Below, one piece after another: positions 1-7,740 of a stretch of DNA of 10,040 nt (positions within the stretch are counted from its first letter, which is position 1; each line of letters starts with the position of its first letter). The notes beneath the pieces were generated by a model that ran no database searches, had not been told where the DNA came from, and saw only the letters and a program-made list of their open reading frames with translations. The position numbers were made by a program, and so were the translations under genes. The DNA is from Deltaproteobacteria bacterium. GTDB taxonomy: Bacteria; Desulfobacterota; GWC2-55-46. The stretch lies in NCBI GenBank assembly GCA_016182705.1, contig JACPGA010000109.1, positions 1 to 10,040 of the forward strand. Reading direction: 5' to 3'.

Positions 1-1395
1 TTCAAATCCGGAGAGCGGCTCGTGAAGATAGACGTCAACGGGAGGGACGAGATAGGAGTCCTGAAAGACGCCTTGAACAGGCTTTTCGAGCAGGTCCATG
101 AGAACAGTATTGCCCAGGAGCAGTATATAAGCATAATAAACTGGGAAAAATCCGAAAAGGAAAAGCAGAGGGCAGAGCTTGCGAGTAGTGAGGAGCGGTT
201 CAGGAGCCTGGTCGAGACCACGAACGACTGGGTTTGGGAAGTCGATGAAAAAGGCGTATATACCTACGCGAGCCCCAGGGTTTTCGAGATACTCGGGTAC
301 AAGCCTTCCGAAGTAATCGGCAAAACGCCGTTTGATTTCATGCCTCCGGAAGAAGCGGCGCGCGTTGAAGCCATTTTTCTGGAAAGTGTCAAAGAGCTGA
401 AACCTTTCGATAATTTTGAGAACAGGAATGTGCACAAAGACGGCAGGGCCGTTGTCCTGGAAACCAGCGCCGTTCCTTTTTACGCTCCTGACGGTCATTT
501 TACCAGGTACAGGGGCATCGACAGGGATATAACCCTCAGGAAAAAGGCAGAAGAGGAAAAGGTAGCCATAGCCGAACAGCTCACACAGACAGAAAAGCTC
601 GCTTCAATGGGTCAGCTCGCGGCAGGTGTGGCCCATGAGATAAACAACCCGCTCGGTTTTGTGAGAAGTAACCTGAATACCATGTCAGAGTACATGGATG
701 TTTTCAGGAAGCTGCTGGCCCTTTATGGCGACCTGTCAATTGCTTATGAAAAAGGCGAGTTCGAGGAAATAGTCGAGTACCGCAAAACCATAGAGAAGCT
801 GAAGAAGGAAGTCGACATGGAGTTCATGGTCAATGACGCTGGGCAGATACTCGTCGACTCGAATGAAGGCATCTCGCGGATAAGCTCCATAGTGAAAGGG
901 CTCAAGGACCTTTCCTATGCCGGTATCGGGGAGCTGGTCAGCCATGACCTGAACGGCTGTCTCAAGGACGCGTTGAAGATCGGCTGGCACGAGGTTAAAA
1001 ACAACGCAGAGGTGAAGACCGATTTTTGCGACTGTCTGCCAATACGGTGCAGGCCGCAGCAGTTTACGCAGGTCTTTTTGAATATACTCATGAACGCGGC
1101 CCAGGCCGTCAATGACAAGGGAACAATAACCATGAGCACCAGCAGGGTAAATGGCAAGGCAGTTATAGAAATTGCCGACGACGGCCCGGGCATGAGCGAA
1201 GAGGTCAGGAAGAGGATATTCGACCCCTTCTTTACTACCAAGCCGGTAGGAAAGGGAACCGGGCTCGGTTTGTCGATAGCTTATAACATCATAAAAGAGC
1301 ATGGCGGCACGATAGATGTCGAAAGCCACCCTGGCAAGGGCGCGAGGTTCAGGATAAAGCTGCCCCTTGCCAACGAGGCGTCCTCAGCCGCTTAG
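1..1395 (+). CDS. Sensor histidine kinase, HAMP-PAS-HisKA-HATPase (5' end outside window)
   Basis: This is the C-terminal 464 residues of a sensor kinase that should phosphorylate the response regulator just downstream. The frame is open from base 1, and the first ~35 residues (with GRDEIGVLKDALNRL) look like the end of a HAMP domain. The GTG at 22 lies inside that domain and is not the true start; membrane segments are expected upstream. Counting from base 1, a short coiled coil is followed by a PAS/PAC domain at ~62-180 (FRSLVETTNDWVWEVDE; YRGIDRDIT). The HisKA H-box GQLAAGVAHEINNPLG has phospho-acceptor His212. The HATPase domain has its N-box at ~361-367 (NILMNAA), G1 at 393-397 (DDGPG), F-box DPFFTTK at 408-414 and G2 at 417-423 (GKGTGLG). 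All catalytic motifs are intact. The dimerisation region between the H-box and the ATPase is longer than in minimal kinases, with a charged helix at ~235-280. The stimulus cannot be read from the sequence. Confidence 0.93.
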   Translation, partial: FKSGERLVKIDVNGRDEIGVLKDALNRLFEQVHENSIAQEQYISIINWEKSEKEKQRAELASSEERFRSLVETTNDWVWEVDEKGVYTYASPRVFEILGYKPSEVIGKTPFDFMPPEEAARVEAIFLESVKELKPFDNFENRNVHKDGRAVVLETSAVPFYAPDGHFTRYRGIDRDITLRKKAEEEKVAIAEQLTQTEKLASMGQLAAGVAHEINNPLGFVRSNLNTMSEYMDVFRKLLALYGDLSIAYEKGEFEEIVEYRKTIEKLKKEVDMEFMVNDAGQILVDSNEGISRISSIVKGLKDLSYAGIGELVSHDLNGCLKDALKIGWHEVKNNAEVKTDFCDCLPIRCRPQQFTQVFLNILMNAAQAVNDKGTITMSTSRVNGKAVIEIADDGPGMSEEVRKRIFDPFFTTKPVGKGTGLGLSIAYNIIKEHGGTIDVESHPGKGARFRIKLPLANEASSAA

Positions 1396-1413
1396 ACAAT
1401 GGAGGTTTCAAGA

Positions 1414-2694
1414 ATGGCAAATACAAATATTCTCTTCGTTGATGATGAGAAAAATATACTCGGCTCTCTTTCGAGGGTATTCAGAAAAGAGGGTTACGGG
1501 ATATTGCTGGCTGAAAGCGGCGAGTGCGGCCTCGACCTTATCCGGAACAACAGCGTAGCGGCCGTGGTCTCGGACCAGAGGATGCCGGGCATGGGCGGGG
1601 TCGAGTTCCTCAAGAAAGTAAGGGAGGCTTCCCCTGACACAGTGAGGATGATGCTCACCGGCCAGGCTGATATGGCAGAGATAACCGGAGCCATAAACGA
1701 GGGCGGCGTTTACAGGTACATAACAAAGCCGTGGGATGACGAGGAACTCAAGCACATTGTAAAGGCCGCGGTGGAAAGATACAGCCTGGTGGCGGAAAAC
1801 CGGCGGCTTCAGCAGGCGACCATGAAGCAGAACGCCGAGCTTTTTGAGCTGAACCAGGCACTTGAGGCACGGGTCGAGGAAAAGACTAAAAAGCTCAGGG
1901 AGAGCTTCTTTTCATTCGTGGGCCTGTGCGGCGACATGATAGAACTCCATGACCAGCTCTCAGGAGGCCATTGCAAGCGGGTGGCTGTCCTTTCAAGGGG
2001 ACTTGGACAGAGGCTCGGGCTTAAGGGTTTCGAGCTGGAAGCCCTGTGGGCGGCGGCCCTCCTGCATGAAATCGGCCTCATCGGCATTCCCAGGGAAGTC
2101 CTTGATAAACCTGAAGGAGACCTTCTGGACAGTGAAAGGGCGCTCATAAGGAACAACCCCGCGCTCTCGCAGGAGATAATCTCGAGGATAGACATCTTGA
2201 GGCAGTCGGGCCTTATCGTGAGAAGCCATATGGAGTGCTTTGACGGCAGCGGTTATCCGGACAGGCTCAAGGGCGGCGAAGTAAACTACGGTTCGCGTAT
2301 CCTGTCGATATGCAATGAATATGACCGGCTCAGGCACGCCAGACATCCCTATTCAAAGGTGGAGGCGCTGGCCGCGATAGAAAGGGGCAGGGCCAGGAGG
2401 TTTGACCCGGATGTAACCGAAGCCTTCCTGAAGTTCGCTTCTGAAATAAATGACGGCTACGAGAACCAGATGTCCGCGCATGCGAGAAACACCATGCTGC
2501 CGGTCAATATGAAAGTCGAGATACAGGATATTTCAGCGGGGATGGTGCTTGCGAAGCCTCTTGCTTCCGGCAGGGGCAGGCTGCTGGTTGGGCAGGGGAC
2601 CGTAATGACTGAAGCCCTCATAGAAAAGGTGTTGAACTTCCACAAGATAGACCCTATAACCGACCCTGTGGAAGTCCTTGCCCAGCCGGTTTAA
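1414..2694 (+). CDS. Response regulator with REC and degenerate HD-GYP-like domain (RpfG-like)
   Basis: The product is 426 residues. Start ATG 1414 is chosen because GGAGG at 1401-1405 sits 8 bases upstream; an in-frame ATG at 1399 has no such site. The gene follows the kinase by 18 bases, so the two are a likely cognate pair in one operon. The REC domain (1-120) has the acidic pair D10/D11, phospho-acceptor D54 (SDQRMPGM), T82 and K105, all intact. A coiled coil (~122-165) leads to an HD-GYP-like domain (~170-345) with H186 and an intact GYP loop (DGSGYP, 277-282). The family's HD..K signature reads H218-E219...L222, the usual HP histidine is N248, the HH pair is H272-M273, and the later metal Asp is N301. 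A C-terminal module (365-426, DISAGMVLAKP, GRLLVGQGTVMT) is common in such regulators. Cyclic di-GMP phosphodiesterase activity is therefore doubtful. It may act by binding ligand or partner. Confidence 0.9.
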   Translation: MANTNILFVDDEKNILGSLSRVFRKEGYGILLAESGECGLDLIRNNSVAAVVSDQRMPGMGGVEFLKKVREASPDTVRMMLTGQADMAEITGAINEGGVYRYITKPWDDEELKHIVKAAVERYSLVAENRRLQQATMKQNAELFELNQALEARVEEKTKKLRESFFSFVGLCGDMIELHDQLSGGHCKRVAVLSRGLGQRLGLKGFELEALWAAALLHEIGLIGIPREVLDKPEGDLLDSERALIRNNPALSQEIISRIDILRQSGLIVRSHMECFDGSGYPDRLKGGEVNYGSRILSICNEYDRLRHARHPYSKVEALAAIERGRARRFDPDVTEAFLKFASEINDGYENQMSAHARNTMLPVNMKVEIQDISAGMVLAKPLASGRGRLLVGQGTVMTEALIEKVLNFHKIDPITDPVEVLAQPV

Positions 2695-3425
2695 CTGAGA
2701 CCGCCGAAGGCGTACTGGACGATGGCGGATGCGGCCACGGCCGCTGTTTCAGCCCTTAATATTCTCGGGCCCATGCCAGCTTTCAGGAAACCGGCCTTTT
2801 CGGCAAGCAGTGCCTCATCGTCCGAGAGCCCGCCTTCGGGGCCTACGAGCAAGGCTGCAGAATGAGGGTGTCTGCCTTCAAGCCGCTCGCCAAGGCTCAC
2901 TGCCCCTTCCTTTTCCCATAAAAGGAGTTTCAGCTCAGCCGTAGAGCCCTGGACGGCTTCTTTCAACCCTGCGGCGAGCGTTATACGGGGGAGCGTCGTC
3001 CTTCCGCACTGCTTTGCCGCCTCTATCGAGGCCTTTTTCCACCTGAGGAGTTTTTTTTCAGCGCCTTCCCCGTCTACCCTCGGCACTGTCCTGGCTGTCG
3101 TATAAAAACAGATTCCGGTCAAGCCAAGCTCGGTTGCCTTCTGTACGATAAACTCGGGCCTGTCGCCTTTCAGCAGGCCCTGGAGAAGTACGAGGTCAAG
3201 GGCGCTCTCTATTGCCTTCTCGTTCCTGCCTTCAATGGTGATAACCGCTGAGCGCTGTCCTATAGACTCTATCCTGCCAGTAAGCTCCAATCCCTTGCCG
3301 TTGAATATGGCAAGGCCGTCTCCGGGGCCGAGCCTCAGCACCTTTTTGAGGTGGGTGAACTCTTCCCCGGTTATCTCGGCTTTTTCAGCGGACTCGTCTA
3401 TTTCTTCGAGGAAAAAACGCCTCAT
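2691..3425 (-). CDS. rsmE: 16S rRNA (uracil-1498-N3)-methyltransferase RsmE
   Basis: This is a SPOUT-class methyltransferase of 244 residues that N3-methylates U1498 of 16S rRNA in the assembled 30S subunit, using S-adenosylmethionine. The N-terminal PUA-like part begins MRRFFLEE and includes FTHLKKVLRLGPGD. The C-terminal trefoil knot carries VGPEGG at 194-199 and GMGPRILRAETA at 217-228, the family's cofactor-binding loops. Length is typical. The start at 3425 is preferred over an upstream ATG at 3458 because it gives an ATGA overlap with the prmA stop and matches the usual RsmE N-terminus. Such prmA-rsmE pairs are common and suggest translational coupling. Its stop codon shares TTAA (2691-2694) with the stop of the convergent response-regulator gene, so there is no room for a separate terminator. 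Confidence 0.95.
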   Translation of the reverse strand: MRRFFLEEIDESAEKAEITGEEFTHLKKVLRLGPGDGLAIFNGKGLELTGRIESIGQRSAVITIEGRNEKAIESALDLVLLQGLLKGDRPEFIVQKATELGLTGICFYTTARTVPRVDGEGAEKKLLRWKKASIEAAKQCGRTTLPRITLAAGLKEAVQGSTAELKLLLWEKEGAVSLGERLEGRHPHSAALLVGPEGGLSDDEALLAEKAGFLKAGMGPRILRAETAAVAASAIVQYAFGGLS

Positions 3426-4354
3426 CTGGCAGGCTTTCCAAATACCAGCGCGACCCATTCCTTCTCATTGAACGAGAAGGCCTTTTGAAGCCCGATGGCT
3501 GTGAAAGCGGCCTCTATGGCTGCCTGTTCGCTGTCAAGTATGCCCGAGAGTATGAGAAAGCCGCCTGGCTTTATCCTGTCGTTGAGGGAGCGGGAAAGCC
3601 TCGTGAGCTCGCCCGCGAGGATGTTGGCGGCGACAAGGTCGTATTTGCCGGGTATGCCGGATAAGTCCTTCGCGCTCAAGCTGAGCTTTGTTTTGTTGAG
3701 GCTGGCGTTCTTCCTGGCGACCTTCAGGGCGACCTTGTCTATGTCAGTGCCGACGGCCTTTTTGAAGCCGAGCTTCACGGCGGCTATGGCCAGAACGCCC
3801 GTGCCTGTGCCGACGTCGAGGATAGAGGGGCCTTTTGGAAGAAGGCCGCCCTTTACGATCCTCAGGATGGATTTCAGGCACATCTTGGTCGTGGCGTGCC
3901 CGCCGGTGCCAAAGGCCATGCCAGGGTCGATATCGATCAATATCTCGCCGGGCGAGCGCTTGAGCTTATGCCACGTGGGCTTTACAGTAACGGAAAAGCC
4001 GCTGTACTTTACCTTTATGGGCTTGAGCCCCTTTTTCCACTTCTCGGACCAGTCGGTGTCCTTTAAAAAAGAGGTCTCAAGGGCCCAGCCTATGCGGCTC
4101 AGGTTGGGCCTTACCGCCCCAAGGGCCGCTTCGTCACCGGCGCGCAGATAGGCCTTCAGGGCCCTCACCGGGGAGGTGTCCTCGTCCTCGCGTGTCTCCT
4201 CCTCCCACAGGCTATGGGAGACGAGCTTGCCGGCGACATTGTCAACTGTCTCTTCCTGGACTCCCGGGCTGCCGGAAGCTATGAGAAGCGATGAAGCCAG
4301 GTCTTTTGATTCACCAGGGCCTGTGGCCCGTATCTCTATCCAGCCTTGAGCCAC
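3422..4354 (-). CDS. prmA: Ribosomal protein L11 methyltransferase PrmA
   Basis: The 310-residue product is a class I SAM-dependent enzyme that methylates ribosomal protein L11. The N-terminal substrate-recognition domain is followed by DWSEKWKKGLKP and the family signature IDPGMAFGTGGHATT (~142-156). The SAM-binding glycine motif DVGTGTG lies at 180-186, the acidic ribose-contact segment TDID follows, and the AANIL motif carries N244. All expected motifs are present and length is normal. The start is GTG at 4354, with GAGGGA about 9 bases upstream inside the end of yajQ; only 4 bases separate the yajQ stop from this start. The 3' end overlaps rsmE by ATGA. Both neighbouring products modify the ribosome, so this is a translation-modification segment of the operon. 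Confidence 0.95.
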   Translation of the reverse strand: MAQGWIEIRATGPGESKDLASSLLIASGSPGVQEETVDNVAGKLVSHSLWEEETREDEDTSPVRALKAYLRAGDEAALGAVRPNLSRIGWALETSFLKDTDWSEKWKKGLKPIKVKYSGFSVTVKPTWHKLKRSPGEILIDIDPGMAFGTGGHATTKMCLKSILRIVKGGLLPKGPSILDVGTGTGVLAIAAVKLGFKKAVGTDIDKVALKVARKNASLNKTKLSLSAKDLSGIPGKYDLVAANILAGELTRLSRSLNDRIKPGGFLILSGILDSEQAAIEAAFTAIGLQKAFSFNEKEWVALVFGKPAR

Positions 4355-4358
4355 TTGG

Positions 4359-4847
4359 TCAATCCCTCATGTTGACGTACTGAAGGGAGAGGTCAAGGTC
4401 CATGCCTTTGAGGGTCTGGATGACTTCCTGCAGGTCGTCTATCTTTTTGCCAGTGACCCTTATCTGTTCTTCCATAATCTGCGTCTGCACCTTGAGCTTT
4501 CTTTCTTTTATCATCTTCGTTATCTCCTTGGCCTTCTCTGAGGGAATGCCCTGGAGTATCTTTATGGTCTGCCTTTTCATTCCGCCAGCGGCGTCCTCGA
4601 TCTTGCCGTACTCGAGCGATTTGAGCGAGACACCCCTTTTGACGAGCTTCGTCTGGAGGATGTCTATGACGCTCTTCAGTTTGGTATCGTCATCCGCGAC
4701 AATGGTGACTTCTTCTTTTTTCTCCCACTTTATCTCGCTCTTGGAGCCCTTGAAGTCGTACCTCTGCTGCATCTCTTTTATTGCCTGGTTTACAGCGTTG
4801 TCCACTTCCTGCGTGTCTGTTTTTGAGACGATGTCAAATGACGGCAC
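4359..4847 (-). CDS. yajQ: YajQ family nucleotide-binding protein
   Basis: A 162-residue YajQ-family protein, full length for the family. It begins [11 protein letters not shown] and has the conserved block [12 protein letters not shown] near residue 29, then the GMKRQTIKI region and the C-terminal SLQYVNMRD. The family has two ferredoxin-like halves. The Xanthomonas member is reported to bind cyclic di-GMP and act as a transcription co-regulator, while other members are described as nucleic-acid or nucleotide binding. Function here is inferred from homology only. The start is GTG at 4847 with GGGAGG about 7 bases upstream. It sits 27 bases after lolA and 4 bases before prmA, so it is co-transcribed with both. 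Confidence 0.94.
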   Translation of the reverse strand: MPSFDIVSKTDTQEVDNAVNQAIKEMQQRYDFKGSKSEIKWEKKEEVTIVADDDTKLKSVIDILQTKLVKRGVSLKSLEYGKIEDAAGGMKRQTIKILQGIPSEKAKEITKMIKERKLKVQTQIMEEQIRVTGKKIDDLQEVIQTLKGMDLDLSLQYVNMRD

Positions 4848-4874
4848 TTTTTTACCTCCCGACAGTATGTTTTA

Positions 4875-5525
4875 TCATGGCCTTACTATGGCCGCGCCCC
4901 TGGGCGGGGTGTATTTGAAAAGTGAATCTTTAATGGAAGCGTTCAATTTGATGTCTTTGAAAGTCACCGCTGTCTGGTTCCCGAAGTGGTCCGTGATGAC
5001 AGTTTTTTCCACGATGAATTTTTCTTTCCCGACCTCGAGGATGAGTTTTTTCAAACCGGGCTGTTCCTGTTTCGGCGTAAGAATGAGCACATGGTTTACG
5101 CTTTCAACTGGCGAGAGCTTCACTTCGAATTCCTTTTCCACGTTTCCTATGCCTGAAAGGAAGTCAGTTGCCATCGCGGAAGCGCTCATGGAGGCCGGCC
5201 TTTCAATTACCTGGTTGAGGTCGGGCTGATAGAGCCAGATAGTCCTGCCGTCGCTGACGATGAGGTCTTTGGCGGGCTTTTTGTATTCCCAGCGCATCTT
5301 GCCGGGCTTCTTGAGCCAGACCTTGCCCTCGGATTTCATCGCGGGCATGCCCTTTGAAGAGACCTCCTGGGTGAAGTCGGCCTTTATGGAAGTGATCGAT
5401 TCATACTTGCTCTGGAGTTTCGAGACCACCGTTGCCGCGTCGTCCTCGGCAAAAGACAGGGCAGGGAGGAAAAAGGCCATGACAGCGAGCAGGATGATAA
5501 GTTTTTTATGAAAAATATTTTTCAT
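4875..5525 (-). CDS. lolA: Outer membrane lipoprotein carrier protein LolA
   Basis: This is a 216-residue periplasmic chaperone that carries lipoproteins from the LolCDE transporter across the periplasm. A signal peptide is clear: a positively charged start (MKNIFHKK), a hydrophobic core, and a likely cleavage after ALSFA at ~residue 26. The mature part shows LolA hallmarks: SIKADFTQE, the segment GKVWLKKPGKMRWEYKKP, then DGRTIWLYQPDLNQV, and the C-terminal KDSLFKYTPP. Start ATG 5525 has GAGG 7 bases upstream. It is the first gene of the lolA-yajQ-prmA-rsmE run. Its presence is the best evidence in the window for a double-membrane cell. Confidence 0.94.
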   Translation of the reverse strand: MKNIFHKKLIILLAVMAFFLPALSFAEDDAATVVSKLQSKYESITSIKADFTQEVSSKGMPAMKSEGKVWLKKPGKMRWEYKKPAKDLIVSDGRTIWLYQPDLNQVIERPASMSASAMATDFLSGIGNVEKEFEVKLSPVESVNHVLILTPKQEQPGLKKLILEVGKEKFIVEKTVITDHFGNQTAVTFKDIKLNASIKDSLFKYTPPRGAAIVRP

Positions 5526-5548
5526 GGCTGTGCCTCATTAGTTTGCTG

Positions 5549-5606
5549 AAAAAAATATAGCGAAGCTGATGGACTCGAAAACTACGAGATTCTCGGTCGC
5601 TTCGCT
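5549..5606 (-). terminator. Candidate intrinsic terminator downstream of ftsK
   Basis: Read on the minus strand, an 8-bp perfect inverted repeat (arms 5606-5599 and 5566-5559, AGCGAAGC/GCTTCGCT) is followed after three bases by seven Ts (5555-5549). The 32-base loop contains a smaller CTCG/CGAG stem (5574-5577 with 5585-5588). It would end dcd-ftsK transcripts just before lolA. The long loop makes it weaker than a textbook case. One arm belongs to the repeat-like element at 5586-5622. Confidence 0.45.
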
Positions 5607-5622
5607 TCCCTCAGAATGACAA
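5586..5622. repeat. Probable dispersed intergenic palindromic repeat (single copy in window)
   Basis: The stretch carries ATTCT (5589-5593) and AGAAT (5613-5617) as outer inverted arms around GGTCGCTTCGCTTCCC, ending AGAATGACA. I recognise this as resembling a short element scattered between genes in many environmental bacterial genomes, often read as GTCATTCTGAG...GAATCT. Only one copy lies in the window, so repetitiveness rests on recognition and not on what is visible here. Confidence 0.4.
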
Positions 5623-5645
5623 TTGCCGCCCTGTTAAGAATATAC

Positions 5646-5663
5646 CAGCATTCCTCAATGCTG
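5646..5663. other. Small hairpin over the ftsK stop codon
   Basis: A perfect 7-bp inverted repeat (CAGCATT at 5646-5652, AATGCTG at 5657-5663) with a 4-base loop spans the TGA stop at 5655-5657 of the downstream ftsK frame. On the minus strand it is followed by GTATATTCTTAACA, which is not a proper T-run, so it is at best an accessory 3' stem. Confidence 0.3.
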
Positions 5664-6620
5664 CTTTCTCAAGAGCACCTCTCTGGGGCGGCTGCCCTGG
5701 GAGGGGCCCACGACGCCTTCTTTTTCCATGGTCGAAATCATCTCCTGCTGGGACGCCAGTGCCACTGCCTCATCGTAGCGGCGGAGGAACTCTTCCCCGA
5801 GGTCTGCCTCTTCGTCGGTAAGCCCCGGCTCCGGGTCTTCCGTGATTATCTCTTCATAAGTGGGCGTGCCCTGGCTTCTCCAGAAGTCGGTCACTTTCTT
5901 TATTTCCGGCTCCGAGACATATGCTCCGTGTATCCTCATAAGCTTTGAGGTGCCCGGGGGCAGGAAGAGCATATCTCCCTGTCCGAGGAGGGTCTCCGCG
6001 CCGCCAGAGTCGAGTATGGTCCTGGAGTCTGTCTTTGACGGGAGCTGGAATGCTATCCTTGCCGGGAAGTTCGTCTTGATAAGGCCGGTGACGACATCGA
6101 CCGACGGCCTCTGGGTTGCTATGAGCAGGTGTATGCCCGAGGCCCTCGCCATCTGCGACAGGCGCACAAGACACTCTTCGACATCCTTGCCCGAGGTCAT
6201 CATCAGATCGGCGAGCTCGTCTATGATTACGACTATGACCGGGAGCTTTTTTTCGTCTTCCTTGCCGCCCTCTTCGACCATCTGGTTGAACTTCTCAATG
6301 TTCTTGGCTCCCCGCTCGGCCATCATCTTATAGCGCCTGCCCATTTCAGCGACTATGTGACGCAGGGCGTTTGCCGCCTTCTTCGGGTCTGTTATGACAG
6401 GCGTGAGGAGGTGGGGTATGCCCTCGTACGCTGAAAGCTCGAGCATCTTCGGGTCTACCATCAAAAAGCGAACGTCCTCGGGCGTGGCCTTGAAAAGGAC
6501 GCTTAATATCATGGCGTTTACGGCAACGCTCTTGCCGGTTCCGGTTGCTCCCGCTACGAGCAGGTGAGGCATCTTGGCGAGGTCAGAGACATAAGGCGCG
6601 CCTGATATGTCTTTGCCCAC
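5655..6620 (-). CDS. ftsK: DNA translocase FtsK, C-terminal motor part (split; gamma domain incomplete)
   Basis: This 321-residue frame holds the RecA-like alpha subdomain of FtsK, which pumps DNA at the division septum. It starts at the conserved [20 protein letters not shown], has Walker A GATGTGKS at 24-31 and Walker B VIVVIIDE ending at D134-E135, and keeps [20 protein letters not shown] and [19 protein letters not shown]. The first codon, GTG at 6620, lies inside the upstream frame, with GGAG 8 bases upstream. That makes restart conceivable but is probably fortuitous. The gamma domain is damaged: [16 protein letters not shown] runs directly into MEKEGVVGP near residue 297, omitting about 19-20 residues where the family has its QRR..RIGYNRAAR helix. 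It should be read together with the upstream part as one broken gene. Confidence 0.85.
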   Translation of the reverse strand: MGKDISGAPYVSDLAKMPHLLVAGATGTGKSVAVNAMILSVLFKATPEDVRFLMVDPKMLELSAYEGIPHLLTPVITDPKKAANALRHIVAEMGRRYKMMAERGAKNIEKFNQMVEEGGKEDEKKLPVIVVIIDELADLMMTSGKDVEECLVRLSQMARASGIHLLIATQRPSVDVVTGLIKTNFPARIAFQLPSKTDSRTILDSGGAETLLGQGDMLFLPPGTSKLMRIHGAYVSEPEIKKVTDFWRSQGTPTYEEIITEDPEPGLTDEEADLGEEFLRRYDEAVALASQQEMISTMEKEGVVGPSQGSRPREVLLRKQH

Positions 6621-7699
6621 TCCATCATCTCCCGGAGCAATATGGTGTCCCTGGTCTGGTTAGGGACCTCTATGCCGACTACCGATTTTCCGGGTATCGG
6701 CGCGATTATACGGATAGACATCGCCTTCATGGCAAGGGCCAGGTCGTCTGAGAGGTTGGTTATCCTGCCGACTTTTACACCGGCGGCGGGCTCGAACTCG
6801 TACATGGTGACGACAGGGCCGGGGCGCACTTCAAGCACGCGGCCTTCCACGCCGAAGTCCATAAGCTTTTTCTCAAGTATCTTCGAGTTGTCAAGCAGGG
6901 CCTTGTCATCAACAGAGCTGGATTTTCTCGGGACAGGGTCCAGAAGCGTAAGCGGGGGGAGCTGGTAGTTACCCTTGGGAGCCGCGAAATCAAAAGATTC
7001 CTGCGGTTCTTCCGGCGCCCTCTTGTTGTGTATCTTGGGCGCGACTATGGGCAGGGCTGGCCTCTCTTTTTCCTTTTGCGGCTTTTCCTCTTTTTTAATC
7101 TCTTTTTTCGGGGCTGATATCTCTTCTTCCCCGGCTTTTTCCTCTTCCTCGCCGCCCTCGTTCCTCTGGCGGACGCGCTCCATCAACGCCTTGAAGAGCA
7201 TGGCAGTGGGAGGGATGACCTTGCCGCCTATCTGTATGACAGAGATTCCGGTCGCTACCAGAAGCGCTATGAGGATGACGGAGACAAGAAAGATTATCGC
7301 GCCCGTGGCTCCGGCAAGGTCTGTCAACAGCCTGCTGAGAAAGGTGCCGACTGTCCCGCCAGCTGTTTCGGTTGAGGCCGCAAGGCTCAGGAACGCTGAA
7401 GAGGCAAGGACGAAAACAAGAAAACTCACAGGCACCACGACCCTGAATGAGGCGAAGCGGCGCATCAGGAACTGGACGGCGATGACTATAAGTATGATGG
7501 GGAAGACGTACGAGGCGTACCCTATGGAGCCCAGGAGCGCCCATGAGACGAACTCGCCTATGACCCCGCCCCAGTTTGCCGAGGCCGCGTTTGAGGCGAG
7601 CGAGACGCCCGAGTACAGGGCCAGGGCGAAAAGGACTATGCCCAGGATCTCCTGCCTGAGGCCCTTCCCTTCTTCCTGTTTTTCCTTGGGTTTGGCCAT
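6554..7699 (-). CDS. ftsK: DNA translocase FtsK, N-terminal membrane and beta part (frameshifted)
   Basis: This is the N-terminal 381 residues of an FtsK/SpoIIIE translocase. Four hydrophobic segments fit the family's membrane anchor (~18-36, 55-78, 87-106, 131-154). A charged Glu/Lys linker follows ([13 protein letters not shown]), then the motor beta subdomain ([52 protein letters not shown]). After LREMME at ~6620 the reading frame leaves the FtsK family, and the last ~22 residues up to the stop at 6554 are out-of-frame sequence that encodes the alpha subdomain in another frame. ATG 7699 is chosen because GGAG lies 4 bases upstream; an in-frame TTG at 7744 would overlap the dcd stop. It follows dcd by 41 bases on the same strand. 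The break could be a real mutation or an assembly or sequencing error. Confidence 0.85.
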   Translation of the reverse strand: MAKPKEKQEEGKGLRQEILGIVLFALALYSGVSLASNAASANWGGVIGEFVSWALLGSIGYASYVFPIILIVIAVQFLMRRFASFRVVVPVSFLVFVLASSAFLSLAASTETAGGTVGTFLSRLLTDLAGATGAIIFLVSVILIALLVATGISVIQIGGKVIPPTAMLFKALMERVRQRNEGGEEEEKAGEEEISAPKKEIKKEEKPQKEKERPALPIVAPKIHNKRAPEEPQESFDFAAPKGNYQLPPLTLLDPVPRKSSSVDDKALLDNSKILEKKLMDFGVEGRVLEVRPGPVVTMYEFEPAAGVKVGRITNLSDDLALAMKAMSIRIIAPIPGKSVVGIEVPNQTRDTILLREMMEWAKTYQARLMSLTSPRCLTCS

Positions 7700-7740
7700 C
7701 TCTCTCCGGATTTTTTTTGTCTGGAAGCTGTCGGGGCTTG

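Noticed and set aside
736..1329. Minus-strand open frame inside the histidine kinase gene
   Set aside because: The kinase frame has every expected catalytic motif; the reverse frame is a shadow.
3495..4151. Plus-strand open frame antisense to prmA
   Set aside because: PrmA is complete with all motifs; the antisense product is Ser/Pro-rich without domain character.
4402..5229. Long plus-strand open frame across yajQ and lolA
   Set aside because: It is antisense to two well-recognised genes, its product is low-complexity and Ser/Phe-rich, and it has no ribosome-binding site or family resemblance.
6600..6640. Programmed -1 frameshift joining the two ftsK frames
   Set aside because: The shift needed is -1 at the GAG codon, but no slippery heptamer is present, and about 15 conserved-position residues would still be missing. 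A deletion explains both facts better.
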